NCBI GenBank assembly: GCA_038501625.1
Contig: JAZAYU010000179.1
Span: forward strand, 868,001 to 932,000
DNA: 64,000 nt
Origin: Corbicula japonica
Taxonomy: Eukaryota; Mollusca; Bivalvia; Venerida; Cyrenidae
Reading direction: 5' to 3'
The notes under the pieces are model-generated. The model worked only from the letters and a program-made list of their open reading frames with translations. It was not told the DNA's origin and made no database searches. The position numbers were made by a program, and so were the translations under genes. This document shows, piece by piece, positions 49,157-59,421 of the stretch. The stretch's first letter is position 1; each line of letters begins with the position of its first letter.

Positions 49157-50062
49157 TCCACCTCTGCATCCCAACCCTGTCCCAGGCAAAAAAAAAATTT
49201 TTATTCTACAAAATCATATTTATCATATTTATCAGTCTGTCATAAATACCTAGGTATAACAACATAATCTTTACTGTTAGTTTCATATAATATGTCATAA
49301 TGACGCATAGATTTTGCTAGTTGTCACTAATGCAACAAATTCTGAGGGTTTCCTTACATTACAATACAGTTATAGAGATTTAAAGACATGTTCTTTTATT
49401 TAAATGTTACATATACATGTATTTATTCACTTTTCATCAAGCAAAAAGTTACAAAACATTGTAAAATTTTGAGTTACGACACTGTTGCACAAAGTTTAAT
49501 CCAACATTTTATAAATTTTGAAGTGGAAAACTGTCGTAAGTCAGAATTTTGTCTAAATCATTTTTACATCTTACATTAAATAAAAACATAAAATATTTTT
49601 TAAAAAGTTGAATATTTTGTCATGAGTTTTCATAAAAATATCATTCATATCAACAGTTTTAAGAATTAGAGAACGTTGTTTTCTTCTCCTGAACATTTTT
49701 GAAAAAGTGAGTTACGACAGTGTTGCGTTGAGCCCTCGATATGATGATTATAAATATTAGAATAAATACTTTAAAAGTAAAGACTTCTAAATAATTATTT
49801 CCTATTACGAAAACTGAAAAAAAGATTTACATTGCGAATAAGCTTGATTATTGGTTAAATAAAAAAAAAACTACACTTTTTAGGAAAGAAGTGAACTTCA
49901 AGGTGCCAAGCCCTAAAACAATGTAATAATGTATTTTCGGTTAGATGAGTAGCTTGGGCGATAATGTTCATATCGTTATTGGTGGGTGAAAACTATATTC
50001 CCCGACATCCAGATATCTTGCTGGTAAATGTTATGGTTCTCGTAATGGTAACCCGGTGCCCA

Positions 50063-50196
50063 AGGTTATAAAACTGAGCATGGAAACCAGTCTCAAATCT
50101 CAAGCATCTGATTGGCTGAAATGGCGACTGGTCGCCATTTCAGCCAATCAGATGCTTGAGATTTGAGACTGGTTTCCAATCTCAGTTTTATAACCT
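50063..50196. repeat. 134-bp palindromic MITE, nearly perfect
   Basis: AGGTTATAAAACTGAG...CAAATCTCAAGCATCTGATT and the reverse AATCAGATGCTTGAGATTTG...CTCAGTTTTATAACCT pair almost completely. The centre is GGCTGAAATGGCGACTGGTC then GCCATTTCAGCC. Same family as 3901-4030. Confidence 0.93.
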
Positions 50197-51285
50197 CCAA
50201 CCCGGTGCATTTATCCTTATTTTTAAATTTCTAGTGGGACAAGTGTGAGGCTGGTTCACCGTATATACTACATATCAAAGTGGCCAATATGCTCTGCCAT
50301 TGGCCTTTTTAAATCAGAAACCCTCGCAGTTTCGTTTCTTTGCAGTCCTGGAGAGCCAATAACACGGCGCGGAATATGATGAATTACCTATGAATGAAAC
50401 ACTCTTTTTTGTAGTTAAACTCAAACATATACGGATACAGCTCTCAAGTAGCTCCATTTGCCGAATACAGATTTTTACTAAAACAGGAGCTGTATTCGAA
50501 TACATTTGTACTTAAAAGGGTTTTTTTTTCTAATAGAAATCTCCATTGACCAGATGCCACGAAGAGATTGTAAGGTTTAATATAAATGATAGGAGAACTT
50601 TGAAAGCTACGACAAATATGAAAATATTGCAGTCGGTCTACTTGAGCGAGTTACAGATGTTTATTAAAATAGGAGCTGTGTTCGGATTCATTTGTTCTTA
50701 AAATGTTTTTCTAATAGAACTCCTTACCGACCACATGCCACGAAGAGATGAGTTAATATAGATGGCAAGGCTTAATAATGATCGTAGGGGAACTTTGAAA
50801 GTCACCGAACAAGACAAATATGAAAATATAAGTAATGTAATAGTTATTATCCATCCCGCTTTTAAAGATCAACATGCCTCCCCGTTGTAATCGGGTTTTA
50901 TATTCATTTGTTCGTCCGTCTTGGACAAAGGGTTGGGTGAACATCTAGGATTAAATATCACACTACATTTGCCATTCTGTTCAAAACAAAAACAAAAAAT
51001 AAAAGAAGGAACTATGGATAACCAATGGAAATCATAAATACATGTAATGTTATAATATCCCTTTACTCTTCATGTTTAAATACATTAAACAATTCGATGC
51101 GGTTAAAGTTTGAAGATGTTATTAATTGCATCACACTTTAAGTATTTTGTTAACATAATTGCTTCTCTGTTGCTTTACTTAGATTGGCTGCTTTAAGGGA
51201 ACATCCTTGTGAATTTTATAGCCATTTATCTTTACTTATTTGCTTTTACGAAAAGCCCTGATCCTTATAAATCCTGATAGAGGGA
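50197..51285. other. upstream region of the C1q gene
   Basis: No exon or RNA gene seen. Two related passages (about 50440-50570 and 50650-50760, each with AGGAGCTGT.TTCG.AT.CATTTGT and GACCA.ATGCCACGAAGAGAT) form an imperfect direct duplication of about 210-bp spacing. Confidence 0.5.
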
Positions 51286-51293
51286 TATAAAAG
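51286..51293 (+). promoter_or_regulatory. TATA box of the C1q gene
   Basis: TATAAAAG lies 102 bp before the start codon, implying transcription from about 51315-51325 and a short 5' untranslated region. Confidence 0.65.
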
Positions 51294-51394
51294 AAAATTC
51301 ACTCACGCAATATTTAAATAAATGTTTGTTTTGGTGAGCTGAACAAAATAGTTTCGTCAAACATTAAATAGAATATAGGTAGTGAACTACTTAA

Positions 51395-52525
51395 ATGCCT
51401 GAACAAATGGTTTTGAAACGTGTGCTAGTTGGATTATTGGTACTGTCTTTGGGGTATGGAGAGCCGGTGCCGTCACAGTTTTCCTACGAATCTCAGCTTC
51501 TAGAGAAGATTATTCGAATGGAGCTGAAGATGGAACAGATGGAGGCGAGGATCAACCAAACCCAGGTGAATGTACACACGGCGCTCCATAATGTCTCCAC
51601 TACGCTGGACAACAAAACGGCGGAACTTCGGCTGTTACAAGGTAAGAAATTTATATTGTTCTATTTCCTTGAAATTATGAACAATCATTTACTTAAATAA
51701 TTATTAATTTAAAAATAAAAAGAACATAAGACAGCAGCAATCTAGGTAGACTGGAAGACGCTTATGTTGAAAATTATATGAATTCTTGTAGTTGTACAAA
51801 AATCAGTTTTAAAACTTGTATAATATCAATTCTGTATTGCTCTTGAAAATTATATGAATTCTTGAAGTTCTACAAAAAACAGTTTAAAACTTGTATAATA
51901 TCAATTCTGTATAGCTCTTGAAAATTATATGAATTCTTGAAGTTCTACAAAAATCAGTTTTAAAACTTGTATAATATCAATTCTGTATTGCTCTTGAAAA
52001 TTATATGAATTCTTGAAGATCTACAAAAATCAGTTTTAAAACTTGTATATCAATTCTGTATTGCTGTATGATTTAACAGTTTTTCTCCATGTTTCAATCT
52101 TCCTTACAGATAGAGATGGCATTCCTATGGTAGCTTTCCACGCCTATGGACCAGAAGACACAAGTATCGATACACATCAAAAGCTTATTCTTAAAACGGA
52201 AGCTTTGAACATTGGCGGCGGTTATGACCGATTTCTTGGCATATTCACTGCGCCGGTTACAGGGCTGTACCTGTTTACGGCACATATGTGTAACTACGCC
52301 GGCGTAGGTTTTTATTACTACATAATGCTTGATGGAAACACAATTGCAAAGAGCACGAAATACAACAATGTGCAGCACGACTGTGGTTCTTGCTCTGTGA
52401 TTACACAAGTGACGAAAGGACAAAGATTATGGATACAGAGTGCTAGCGGAAGTGCCAGTAGCAATCAGTTATTAGAAGATGGCCATAGGCAATCTTCTTT
52501 GTCGGGAGTTTTACTTCACAAGTAA
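51395..52525 (+). CDS. secreted C1q-domain-containing protein (2 exons)
   Basis: Exons 51395-51641 and 52110-52525 join in phase 1 (donor GTAAGA, acceptor TTACAG) into about 220 residues. Residues 1-22 form a signal peptide (VLVGLLVLSLGYGEP). Residues 30-82 form a short coiled coil (ESQLLEKIIRMELKMEQMEA) with three possible N-glycosylation sites. The rest is one C1q globular domain of about 130 residues. It starts IPMVAFHAYG and has FTAPVTGLYLFTAH, the usual beta-strand core, and ends SGVLLHK. No collagen repeat is present, as in most molluscan C1q-like lectin proteins, where such proteins bind microbial or other ligands; the ligand here is unknown. The first Met is used because a second one at codon 5 would give the same secreted product. 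Confidence 0.93.
51767..52068 (+). repeat. four tandem 75-bp units in the C1q intron
   Basis: The units begin TTGAAAATTATATGAATTCT at 51767, 51843, 51918 and 51994 and end TATCAATTCTGTATTGCTC. They fill most of the single intron and stop about 40 bp before the acceptor. Confidence 0.93.
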
Positions 52526-52751
52526 AGGAGAACAATGACGTTTGTAACGTTGACTCTTTGTTTGCTAGAGGTCAAAGAGGATAAATGTGTAAGCGAGTAT
52601 ACGGCTATTCTTAACATGTCCGCTTCTTTAAACTGAAAACACAACACAAACATTTATTACTTGTGAGATGATCTGATATTGTATACTCGTACATATACCT
52701 TTGTAAATGATATACAAACATCGCTTTGACAAGTATAAGTTGAACTTTTGC

Positions 52752-52757
52752 AATAAA
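52752..52757 (+). terminator. poly(A) signal of the C1q gene
   Basis: AATAAA 227 bp after the stop codon. Confidence 0.6.
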
Positions 52758-53133
52758 AATACATATATCGTTTCTAAATAGCCAGTGCTATTTTTATTGA
52801 CGAAGATGTCCAAAAACGTATGTTAATAAGACTTTCAAAGTCATTTGATAATACTCAAGAGTTTTATTATCTATATTTGTACATCATGTTTAAAGTTGCA
52901 AATGTATAGTATACAAGAACTTTTCGATTTTACTATAATACTGGGAAGAGATATCGTTTAAATTTGCGACAAATAATTTCATATACTTTCAGAATAGAAT
53001 ATGATGTGTATTTGTCTTGTTGAGATTTTACATTAGTTTTGCGTCCATGTTTCACGAAACATAAAATAGTTCGTGGACTTTAGCACCAGTATAACTAACT
53101 ACGAAAGACCGGTGGTGTACGAAAGACCGGTGG

Positions 53134-53475
53134 TGACTTCAACATTCATACTTCACACTTCGCACTTCAGACTTCACATTTCATACTTCACATTTCAGAC
53201 TTCACACTTCACACTTCAGACTTCATACTTCAGACTTCAGACTTCATACTTCACACTTCATACTTCATACTTCACACTTCATACTTCAAACTTCACACTT
53301 CACACTTTACACTTCACACTTCACACTTCATACTTCACACTTCATACTTCACACTTCATACTTCACACTTCAAACTTCACACTTCATACTTCAAACTTCA
53401 TACTTCACACTTCATACTTATCACCTCATACTTCACACTTCAAACTTCACACTTCGATCTTCACACTTCACACTT
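53134..53475 (+). repeat. heptamer satellite (ACTTCAC/ACTTCAT)n
   Basis: About 48 copies of ACTTCAN, alternating mainly between ACTTCAC, ACTTCAT and ACTTCAG. Just before it, CGAAAGACCGGTGGTG is repeated twice. Open frames reading HTSYFT are artefacts of the repeat. Confidence 0.95.
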
Positions 53476-53538
53476 CGCGATTCTGTAAATCACGTGACTT
53501 GACGTCATCAGGATGTTATAAAGGCGCACTTTACCAGT

Positions 53539-53549
53539 TTAACCTTAGT
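53539..53549 (+). repeat. target-site duplication of the LINE, left
   Basis: TTAACCTTAGT, repeated exactly at 56811-56821. Confidence 0.85.
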
Positions 53550-53586
53550 CAAAATTAATAAAAAATGTGACCTTCCCAATTTCTCT

Positions 53587-54489
53587 TTGGCTGAAGTTAA
53601 TTTGTATCTGGATGAAAAATACAACAATTTTACCAAAATTTATACAGATGGGTCAAAATGCCCAGATACAGGGAAGGTTGCCTCTGCAGTGGTCATTCCA
53701 ACATTTAATTATGAAAAAACTCAAAGACTTTCAAATTTTACTTCAATATATACTGCAGAGTTAATAGGAATCAAAAATGCTTTAATGTGGATTTATGAAC
53801 ACAAACACAGTAACACAATTATATTGTCTGACTCACTTTCATCTTTGGTTTCTATAAAGTCAGGCAACAGTAGGTCTAGACCAGATATTTTAACAGATAT
53901 TTTGGAAATAAATCATATTCTGGTCTCATGTAAATTAAAAACTGTGTTTGTGTGGTGCCCAGCTCATATTGGTGTCTATGGAAATGAACTGGCTAACAGG
54001 GCGGCCAAATCAGGTCTGAGCCATCCAACTATTGATAACAGTGTAAAACTTGCACCCACTGAGGTTTATTCCATGGTCAGGAAAAATATGCTCGAACGAT
54101 GGGAGAAATCCTTGAGTGAGAGGCTTCCTGATTCTGGATACTCCGTGGGGCTCGGGCGGCCCATGGTATACTCTGATAATTTCAGAGTTGACAAGTGCAT
54201 TACCCGTCTGAGATTGGGGACAAATTTGCTGCCAGGCTCTGCCGGGCAGCATATTCTAAAGGTGGACCCTATTTGTCCACAATGCAGGGTCAAGTACACT
54301 GTTACACACTTTCTTACTGAATGCAGTATGCACAAAGAACATCTAATTAAATTTAAAAGTAGTTTTACTGCTTTAAACATAAATTTTAATACTAGGGAAA
54401 TTCTGTTTCCTAGTAAGAGTCTTGGTGCATCTGTTTTTAAGGCTCTTGAAACCTATATTTTAGATTGTCAGATGTCTGACAAAATATAA
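53587..54489 (+). pseudogene. LINE ORF2 C-terminus: RNase H domain
   Basis: The frame is open and continues upstream in phase to the element's left edge, so it is the tail of a truncated polyprotein; the ATG-like start is not real. RNase H signatures are IYTDGSK (first Asp), TAELIGI (Glu), ILSDSLSSL (second Asp) and VWCPAHIGVYGNELANRAAK (His and last Asp). All catalytic acidic residues are intact. Behind it come conserved LRLGTNLLPG and a cysteine/histidine cluster, CPQC...HFLTEC, near the C-terminus. No stop or frameshift interrupts 300 codons, so the insertion is young. Confidence 0.9.
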
Positions 54490-56758
54490 AATTGACTGGA
54501 TACTTCTTCTTAGGATCATAGACCCCACTAAGTGAAGATATTGTGTCTCTAATATACCAAATTCTATTAATTCTATACATTAGTTGTAAATCTTCTATTT
54601 AATTTTCATTTTCCTACATAATTATAAGAAATCTACATTACCTTATTAGTTTATTATAAATATTCCTATATTCAACAATTTATTTGTTGAAAAGAAGTAT
54701 CTTTACTTCATTTTAAAAAATTTCTGATCCACATACCGGATTAAGAAATAAATCACCACTGATATTGGTGATAAAATATTTAATATTATTTTCTTTTAAA
54801 ATCTTAGCTATTGCTAAGATTGGTTTGAGACACTAATACTTTTCACTTTTTCAAATATAAATCATTCCCAACCCCAGGCCTATTTCTGAACACCACTGGG
54901 TATTCTGTTTCAAAAGTACCCTATGATGTTTATTGGGAGCATATATAAAGCTCCTAATTTCATATAAATTTATTTAGTTATAAAATGCAAATTTGACCCT
55001 GTCTGTTTTGGATCGATGATTTAATTCCATGTGTGTGGACAGCCTAACACGGGTACATCAGCCCTACAGATTTGGGTGTAATTTGTTTGTATAATCTGAT
55101 ACCTACATATACTTGATATCTGATATCACTCAACTTTAAATTTATAGGTCTTTAACCTATAATTAAATGTTGATTAAACTCATATGTATTTTTAAAGGCA
55201 TATTTACCAGTTCACTCCGGGTAAATACATATATATAAGTGTATAAATACCCTAGTCCCATATATATTATAAATGTGGGAAACCATGATCCTTCAAACTC
55301 TTTCACTTATTGTAAAACCCTGGTCCGGTGCTTCATCCTGGGGTGCTGGGAACTCTGTATCAGAAAGACTTCAAACAGTGGGGTCTTAGGTGTTGTTCGG
55401 GGCCCTGCACACACTACTTAATAAATCATTTTTTCCGTTGTAATATTAATACTTTATATTTCAATACCACGGGCACGGCATGTTGTGGAATGAGAATTGT
55501 CTCGCTCCTTGTGGGCCATAATGGTATTGAAATTGCTTTTCTATGGCTTAAATAGCTCAAAACCTAATCTTTAATAGCTTTTAGTATTCCTATGTTCATC
55601 AGCTGGTTATTATCTAGCGATAGAACTGTTATTGATATAAAATTAATTCAACGCGAATTTATCATTGTACGGTAGTGAGTCTACACTGCCAGTACGTAAT
55701 TATTATTATTTTACAGTAAAGTATACGATATACATGTCTTTTCATCTCATTGGTTATTTGAAAGCTCCTAGATTGGACAATTATGGTCTAAGGAGCTATT
55801 TTCATTGGACGCCCAACGGGTGTCTTTCATTGGTCAATTATCTATCCGTTTTTTCGAGTCAAGCTCGAGAAACATATTTTCTCATTAATTCGTGTGTGTG
55901 CTGGGTTCGGGGCTTCACCGGGACACTTATATCATCTGGCTTCTTGTATTAAAAGTCCCTTATTAAGACCTGCCATGGTTTCTTTTAATTATTTAATACT
56001 AATTTCCTCTGACAGCATTCCTTTTTATCAAGAATTGTATATATGTAGTATATTTTAGTATCCATGTGTTTTACGTGGCCCTAGAAAGGTGTCCGTTATG
56101 TATATACGGAACGGGAATGATGTTTTACTTTCGTTTTTGTTTTAACGCTGTCAGAGGGGATTATTTTTTAAACAGGACCCATCAGCGGCGGTTTTAGGTA
56201 AAATTTATAATTGCATATCACGACTACTTAGCCCAGTTTGTTTCAAGTCTCCGACAACGACGGTTTAACGCTATATAAAAACCGACTGTACATTTATGTA
56301 CATATATATAATTTTATTTTACTATATATGATTCAAAGTGGATCCTTGTAAGTCGGAGCATACGTTACCCTGGATCAACTACAAGAGTTGGCGAGTCCTA
56401 ACATATCTCACTAACATTTTATGTAATTATCTTATAGGCTTGCCAACCACAAATTGGGCTTGGTCACTTTTACATGTTGTGATTGCAAAAATAACATTCT
56501 TTTGCTATTTACTTTCAATTTTATACTTCTATTTGGACCCTTTACATCCAAACTATTTAATGTTATTTTCCACCGCTGTTGGGTTCTGAAAATCGGATCA
56601 ATTATCCTGATTCTACATTATCTTTTAAATAGACGAATTCTTTTAAGAGACCTATAAAATAGTTTTAAAATTTTTTAAACAAAGTTATTTAAATATAGAA
56701 GATTTTAAATACTGTAAATGAGCACTCTAAATATAGTAATACAATAATTATAGACAGA

Positions 56759-56786
56759 CGCCCATATGCTTTGCTAAGGGCGTCTA
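56759..56786 (+). repeat. 3'-terminal hairpin of the LINE
   Basis: GACGCCC and GGGCGTC flank the loop ATATGCTTTGCTAA. A stem-loop 24 bp before the 3' end fits a recognition structure for the element's own RT. Confidence 0.6.
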
Positions 56787-56810
56787 TAAACAAACTCAAA
56801 CACACACACA

Positions 56811-56821
56811 TTAACCTTAGT
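56811..56821 (+). repeat. target-site duplication of the LINE, right
   Basis: TTAACCTTAGT, identical to 53539-53549. Confidence 0.85.
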
Positions 56822-57348
56822 GAATCACCAAATTTCCTACTCCATGGCTTACAAGAATTTTAGCGTAATGTTTTTTATACCGCTGTATTTTTTTGGAACT
56901 GTTCTAAAATTGTTAACATATTTCCCGATGCGTTGTTATTCATAATCTTATTTATTAATGTTACATTAAATGGAGTTTCTAACGATAAAATAACTAAAAA
57001 CTAGATAATCTTGACTTGATAACTGTAACAAGAACATTGTTTTGACAATGAAATATATCATTAAATCAATCGCTGCATGACAAATTTAACTGTTTAGAAA
57101 ACACTGTCCTAAAATGAATAAAATAAAGATTTTTATTGTCAACATGTAAAATATTTAAAATAAACTTAAGTTGTTTTTTTTTCTTAAAAAACAATCTATT
57201 CGTGGTTCAATTATTTTTACAAAGTTTAAACTTTTAAACGATTCTTTTTAATTTTCAGGTCACAATACTGTGTATGTGTTCGATTATCTGCCAGGTATAT
57301 GCTGCGTTTCCTGCCGACTAACGAAGTTAGCAATCGTGTCAATAAAAA

Positions 57349-58333
57349 ATGGAACTTATCATGCATTACTTCTTTCTTGGCTACAAATACAAGGAAATTT
57401 TGTCCGCTCTGAAACATGGATTTAAGATAATTTACAGAAATTTAAAAAGGCTGTTGAAGCGGATGGACTTACAAAGAAGAGTCTCGGAGTCTCCAATTGA
57501 AATTATTATCAGTGCCATTTTAAAAGAACTTTCTGGAAGTGGTCTTTGCTTAGATTATAAAACAATCTGGAAAAGATTGAAGAGAGTGTATGGTGTACAT
57601 GTTCGTAGATCAACAGTACTACGCTTAATGTGGCTCGCTTGCCCAGAGGATATGGAAAAAAGAAAGGCTAAGCGCTTACTTCGTCGTCAATATTCCTGTC
57701 CTGGTCTGGACGTTATTTGGCATATAGACGGTTATGACAAAATAAAACTTTTTGGATTTGCGATGGATTTATTCGGAAAATTTTGTGGCTCGAAGTGGGT
57801 CAAAGTAATAACAATCCCAAAATAATCTCGCGGTATTTTCTGCAGGCTATAAAGAACAGTGGTTGCAGGGTTCCAGCAATGATATACGTAGTGACATGGG
57901 CGAAGAAAAAACAACGGTTCGTCTGCTTCAGATATATTTTCGGTATAATCACAATCGTGATCATTCAGCAGAAGAGAGCTTTATTCACGGTAAAAAAACC
58001 TCCAATCAAAGAATATAATCAATGTGGAGCATGTTACGACGTCAGTGGGTTGACTTTTGGATAATTTTTTTCAAAGACATGAGAGACAACAATATTTACT
58101 GTGATGGGGATATTTTTCAAAGACGTTGTCTAATGTACTGCTTCACACCAATAATAAGACGAGAACTGGAAAACTTCGCTAATGAGTGGAATGTTCATGA
58201 TATTTCCCGTGGAAAAAATAATGGTCCAGTAGGAAAGCCTGAATTACCAGAATTTTATAACACTTCAAGTTACAGTCACAACTTTTATGAAGACGAAATT
58301 TATGTGTGTATGAGTTGTATTCCCAACCATTAA
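57349..58333 (+). pseudogene. DDE (rve-type) integrase/transposase, decayed
   Basis: Three frames together give one protein. Frame 1 (57349-57825) has a helix-turn-helix-like start (YFFLGYKYKEILSALK) and the integrase core up to WHIDGYDKIKLFGF, with the first catalytic Asp. After a frameshift near 57785 the frame of 57783-58064 continues WLEVGQSNNNPKIISRYFLQ. After a second shift near 57895 a third frame carries the second-Asp region (SDMGEEK) and TSNQRI. There a TAA stop stands where this family has the catalytic Glu (usually NQRIE). WSMLRRQWVDFWIIFFKDMRD, WNVHDI and GKPELPEFY follow. These features match the 'integrase core domain' family common in aquatic invertebrates and fish; the superfamily name is not certain. 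It cannot be functional. Confidence 0.8.
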
Positions 58334-59007
58334 ATCTAGAAGGGAGCTTTCCTGAATTCTGCAGATTGTTCCAGCTAGTAAACCCGACGTTGCCATCTTC
58401 CACGGAAGAAGCATTTGATCTCTACATAGAGATTATATCGAAGCTTAGAGATTTTCTGTGAATATAAAAATATATTGAATAATAATATAGAAAATAAAAA
58501 AACACATATTGTCATTTATTCCACTGTTTATAAAAAACTAATATCCGCCATTGATGAATCGCAGGATCTGTCACGGGCGAAATTAAGAGGCGCAAAGATG
58601 TATCACAAAGGGCGTGATCTGAATGTGAAAATAGACAACCCATGCAAAATGATCGTGTCCTTTTGAATGTTGAAAATAATTGATTAAAAGTATTATTTTG
58701 TAAACACTGTTTACATATCAGGCTTTCAACCTCTCCATACATATATTCAAACTCAAAATAGTTACCACTTTACTACCAACTTACATATGTTGATCAAATG
58801 GTTTCATATAAATTTTTCTTGTTACTAGGTAGAAGTTAAAAACTTTCCAGAGACGTCATTCTTGAACAAACGTACTCGTATTTGCGGTTTCCCGCAAGCT
58901 ATCGTCTGATGAAACATTTTCGAACCTTGAATAACAAAGCGTTCTACTCGCAAGAAGTCGTGGAAAGCATTTTGGCATGATGCACTAGGAGGCCATTAAG
59001 AACCGCT

Positions 59008-59075
59008 GCGGTAGCTCAGTTAGCGGGGCACTTTACTATTAATCCGAATGTCGTTCATTCAATCGTTTTTGCTTT
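59008..59075 (+). repeat. tRNA-like SINE remnant
   Basis: CGGTAGCTCAGTTAGCGGGG matches box A, followed by TAATCCGAATGTCGTTCATTC and CAATCG, a damaged box B. It looks like a tRNA-derived head but lacks a proper acceptor stem. Repeated at 63878-63945 through the block duplication. Confidence 0.5.
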
Positions 59076-59335
59076 GGGTTAGGACAGGGTGGACTGGACG
59101 TTAAATGACACCACTTACTAGATGATCCCTGTCGTTATAGGTCACTCCGTTAACATTTAATGTACAGTACGAGGTGTAAATGTTAAACCGTGCTTTCTTA
59201 ATTAAGTTTGATAAAACATTGATGAAACTCCCGCGCCATGCAACAGCTGCTCTTAGCTCAATTTAGGATAATGTTTTCCTAATGAAGTCAAGCCCAGTAA
59301 ATTTTATTTAAGTAGAATCGGATTTTAAGCAAATA

Positions 59336-59421
59336 ACATATCGAGGGGTCAGTGCAAGACTATTGTAACTACATTGAAATAAAGAAGTTACAATAGTCTT
59401 GCACTGACCCCTCGATGTGTT
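59336..59421. mobile_element. 86-bp fold-back MITE related to the 46298 element
   Basis: TATCGAGGGGTCAGTGCAAG ACTATTGTAACT is mirrored by AGTTACAATAGTCTTGCACT GACCCCTCGATG around a loop of about 14 bp. The ends share the pattern TATCGAGGG-TCA--GCAA-ACT-T-GTAACT with the element at 46298-49742. Confidence 0.85.

Larger units (their letters stand above)
46298..49742. mobile_element. 3.4 kb element with perfect 35-bp terminal inverted repeats
   Basis: The left end 46298-46332 (ATATCGAGGGCTCAACGCAA CACTGTCGTAACTCA) is repeated exactly in reverse at 49708-49742. The ends are flanked by TA/AT, suggesting a TA target-site duplication. Sub-terminal words such as GTTACGACACTGTTGCAC also recur inside (46480-46580 and 49472-49500). 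No transposase is encoded, and the interior holds the 30-bp minisatellite and a poly(C) run. A short relative with the same ends lies at 59336-59421. It is a non-autonomous cut-and-paste element of uncertain superfamily. Confidence 0.82.
53550..56810 (+). mobile_element. 5'-truncated RNase H-type LINE with target-site duplications
   Basis: The insert carries the C-terminal part of a LINE ORF2 (RNase H plus a zinc-knuckle-like tail), a 3' untranslated region of about 2.3 kb, a 7-bp-stem hairpin at 56759-56786 (GACGCCC...GGGCGTC) and a CA-rich 3' tail. An exact 11-bp duplication lies on both sides. An RNase H domain after RT is typical of I-type elements and relatives; the clade is inferred. 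The endonuclease and RT are missing. Confidence 0.87.
57334..59130. repeat. block duplicated across gap 2, copy 1
   Basis: About 1.8 kb matching 62205-64000 with only one substitution (near 57990) and one A-run length change (near 58845) noticed. Contains the decayed integrase and the SINE-like piece. Confidence 0.92.

Noticed and set aside
53073..53558. Open frame of 161 codons with HTSYFTLHTS repeats
   Set aside because: It follows the heptamer satellite; the frame is open because the repeat lacks stop words.
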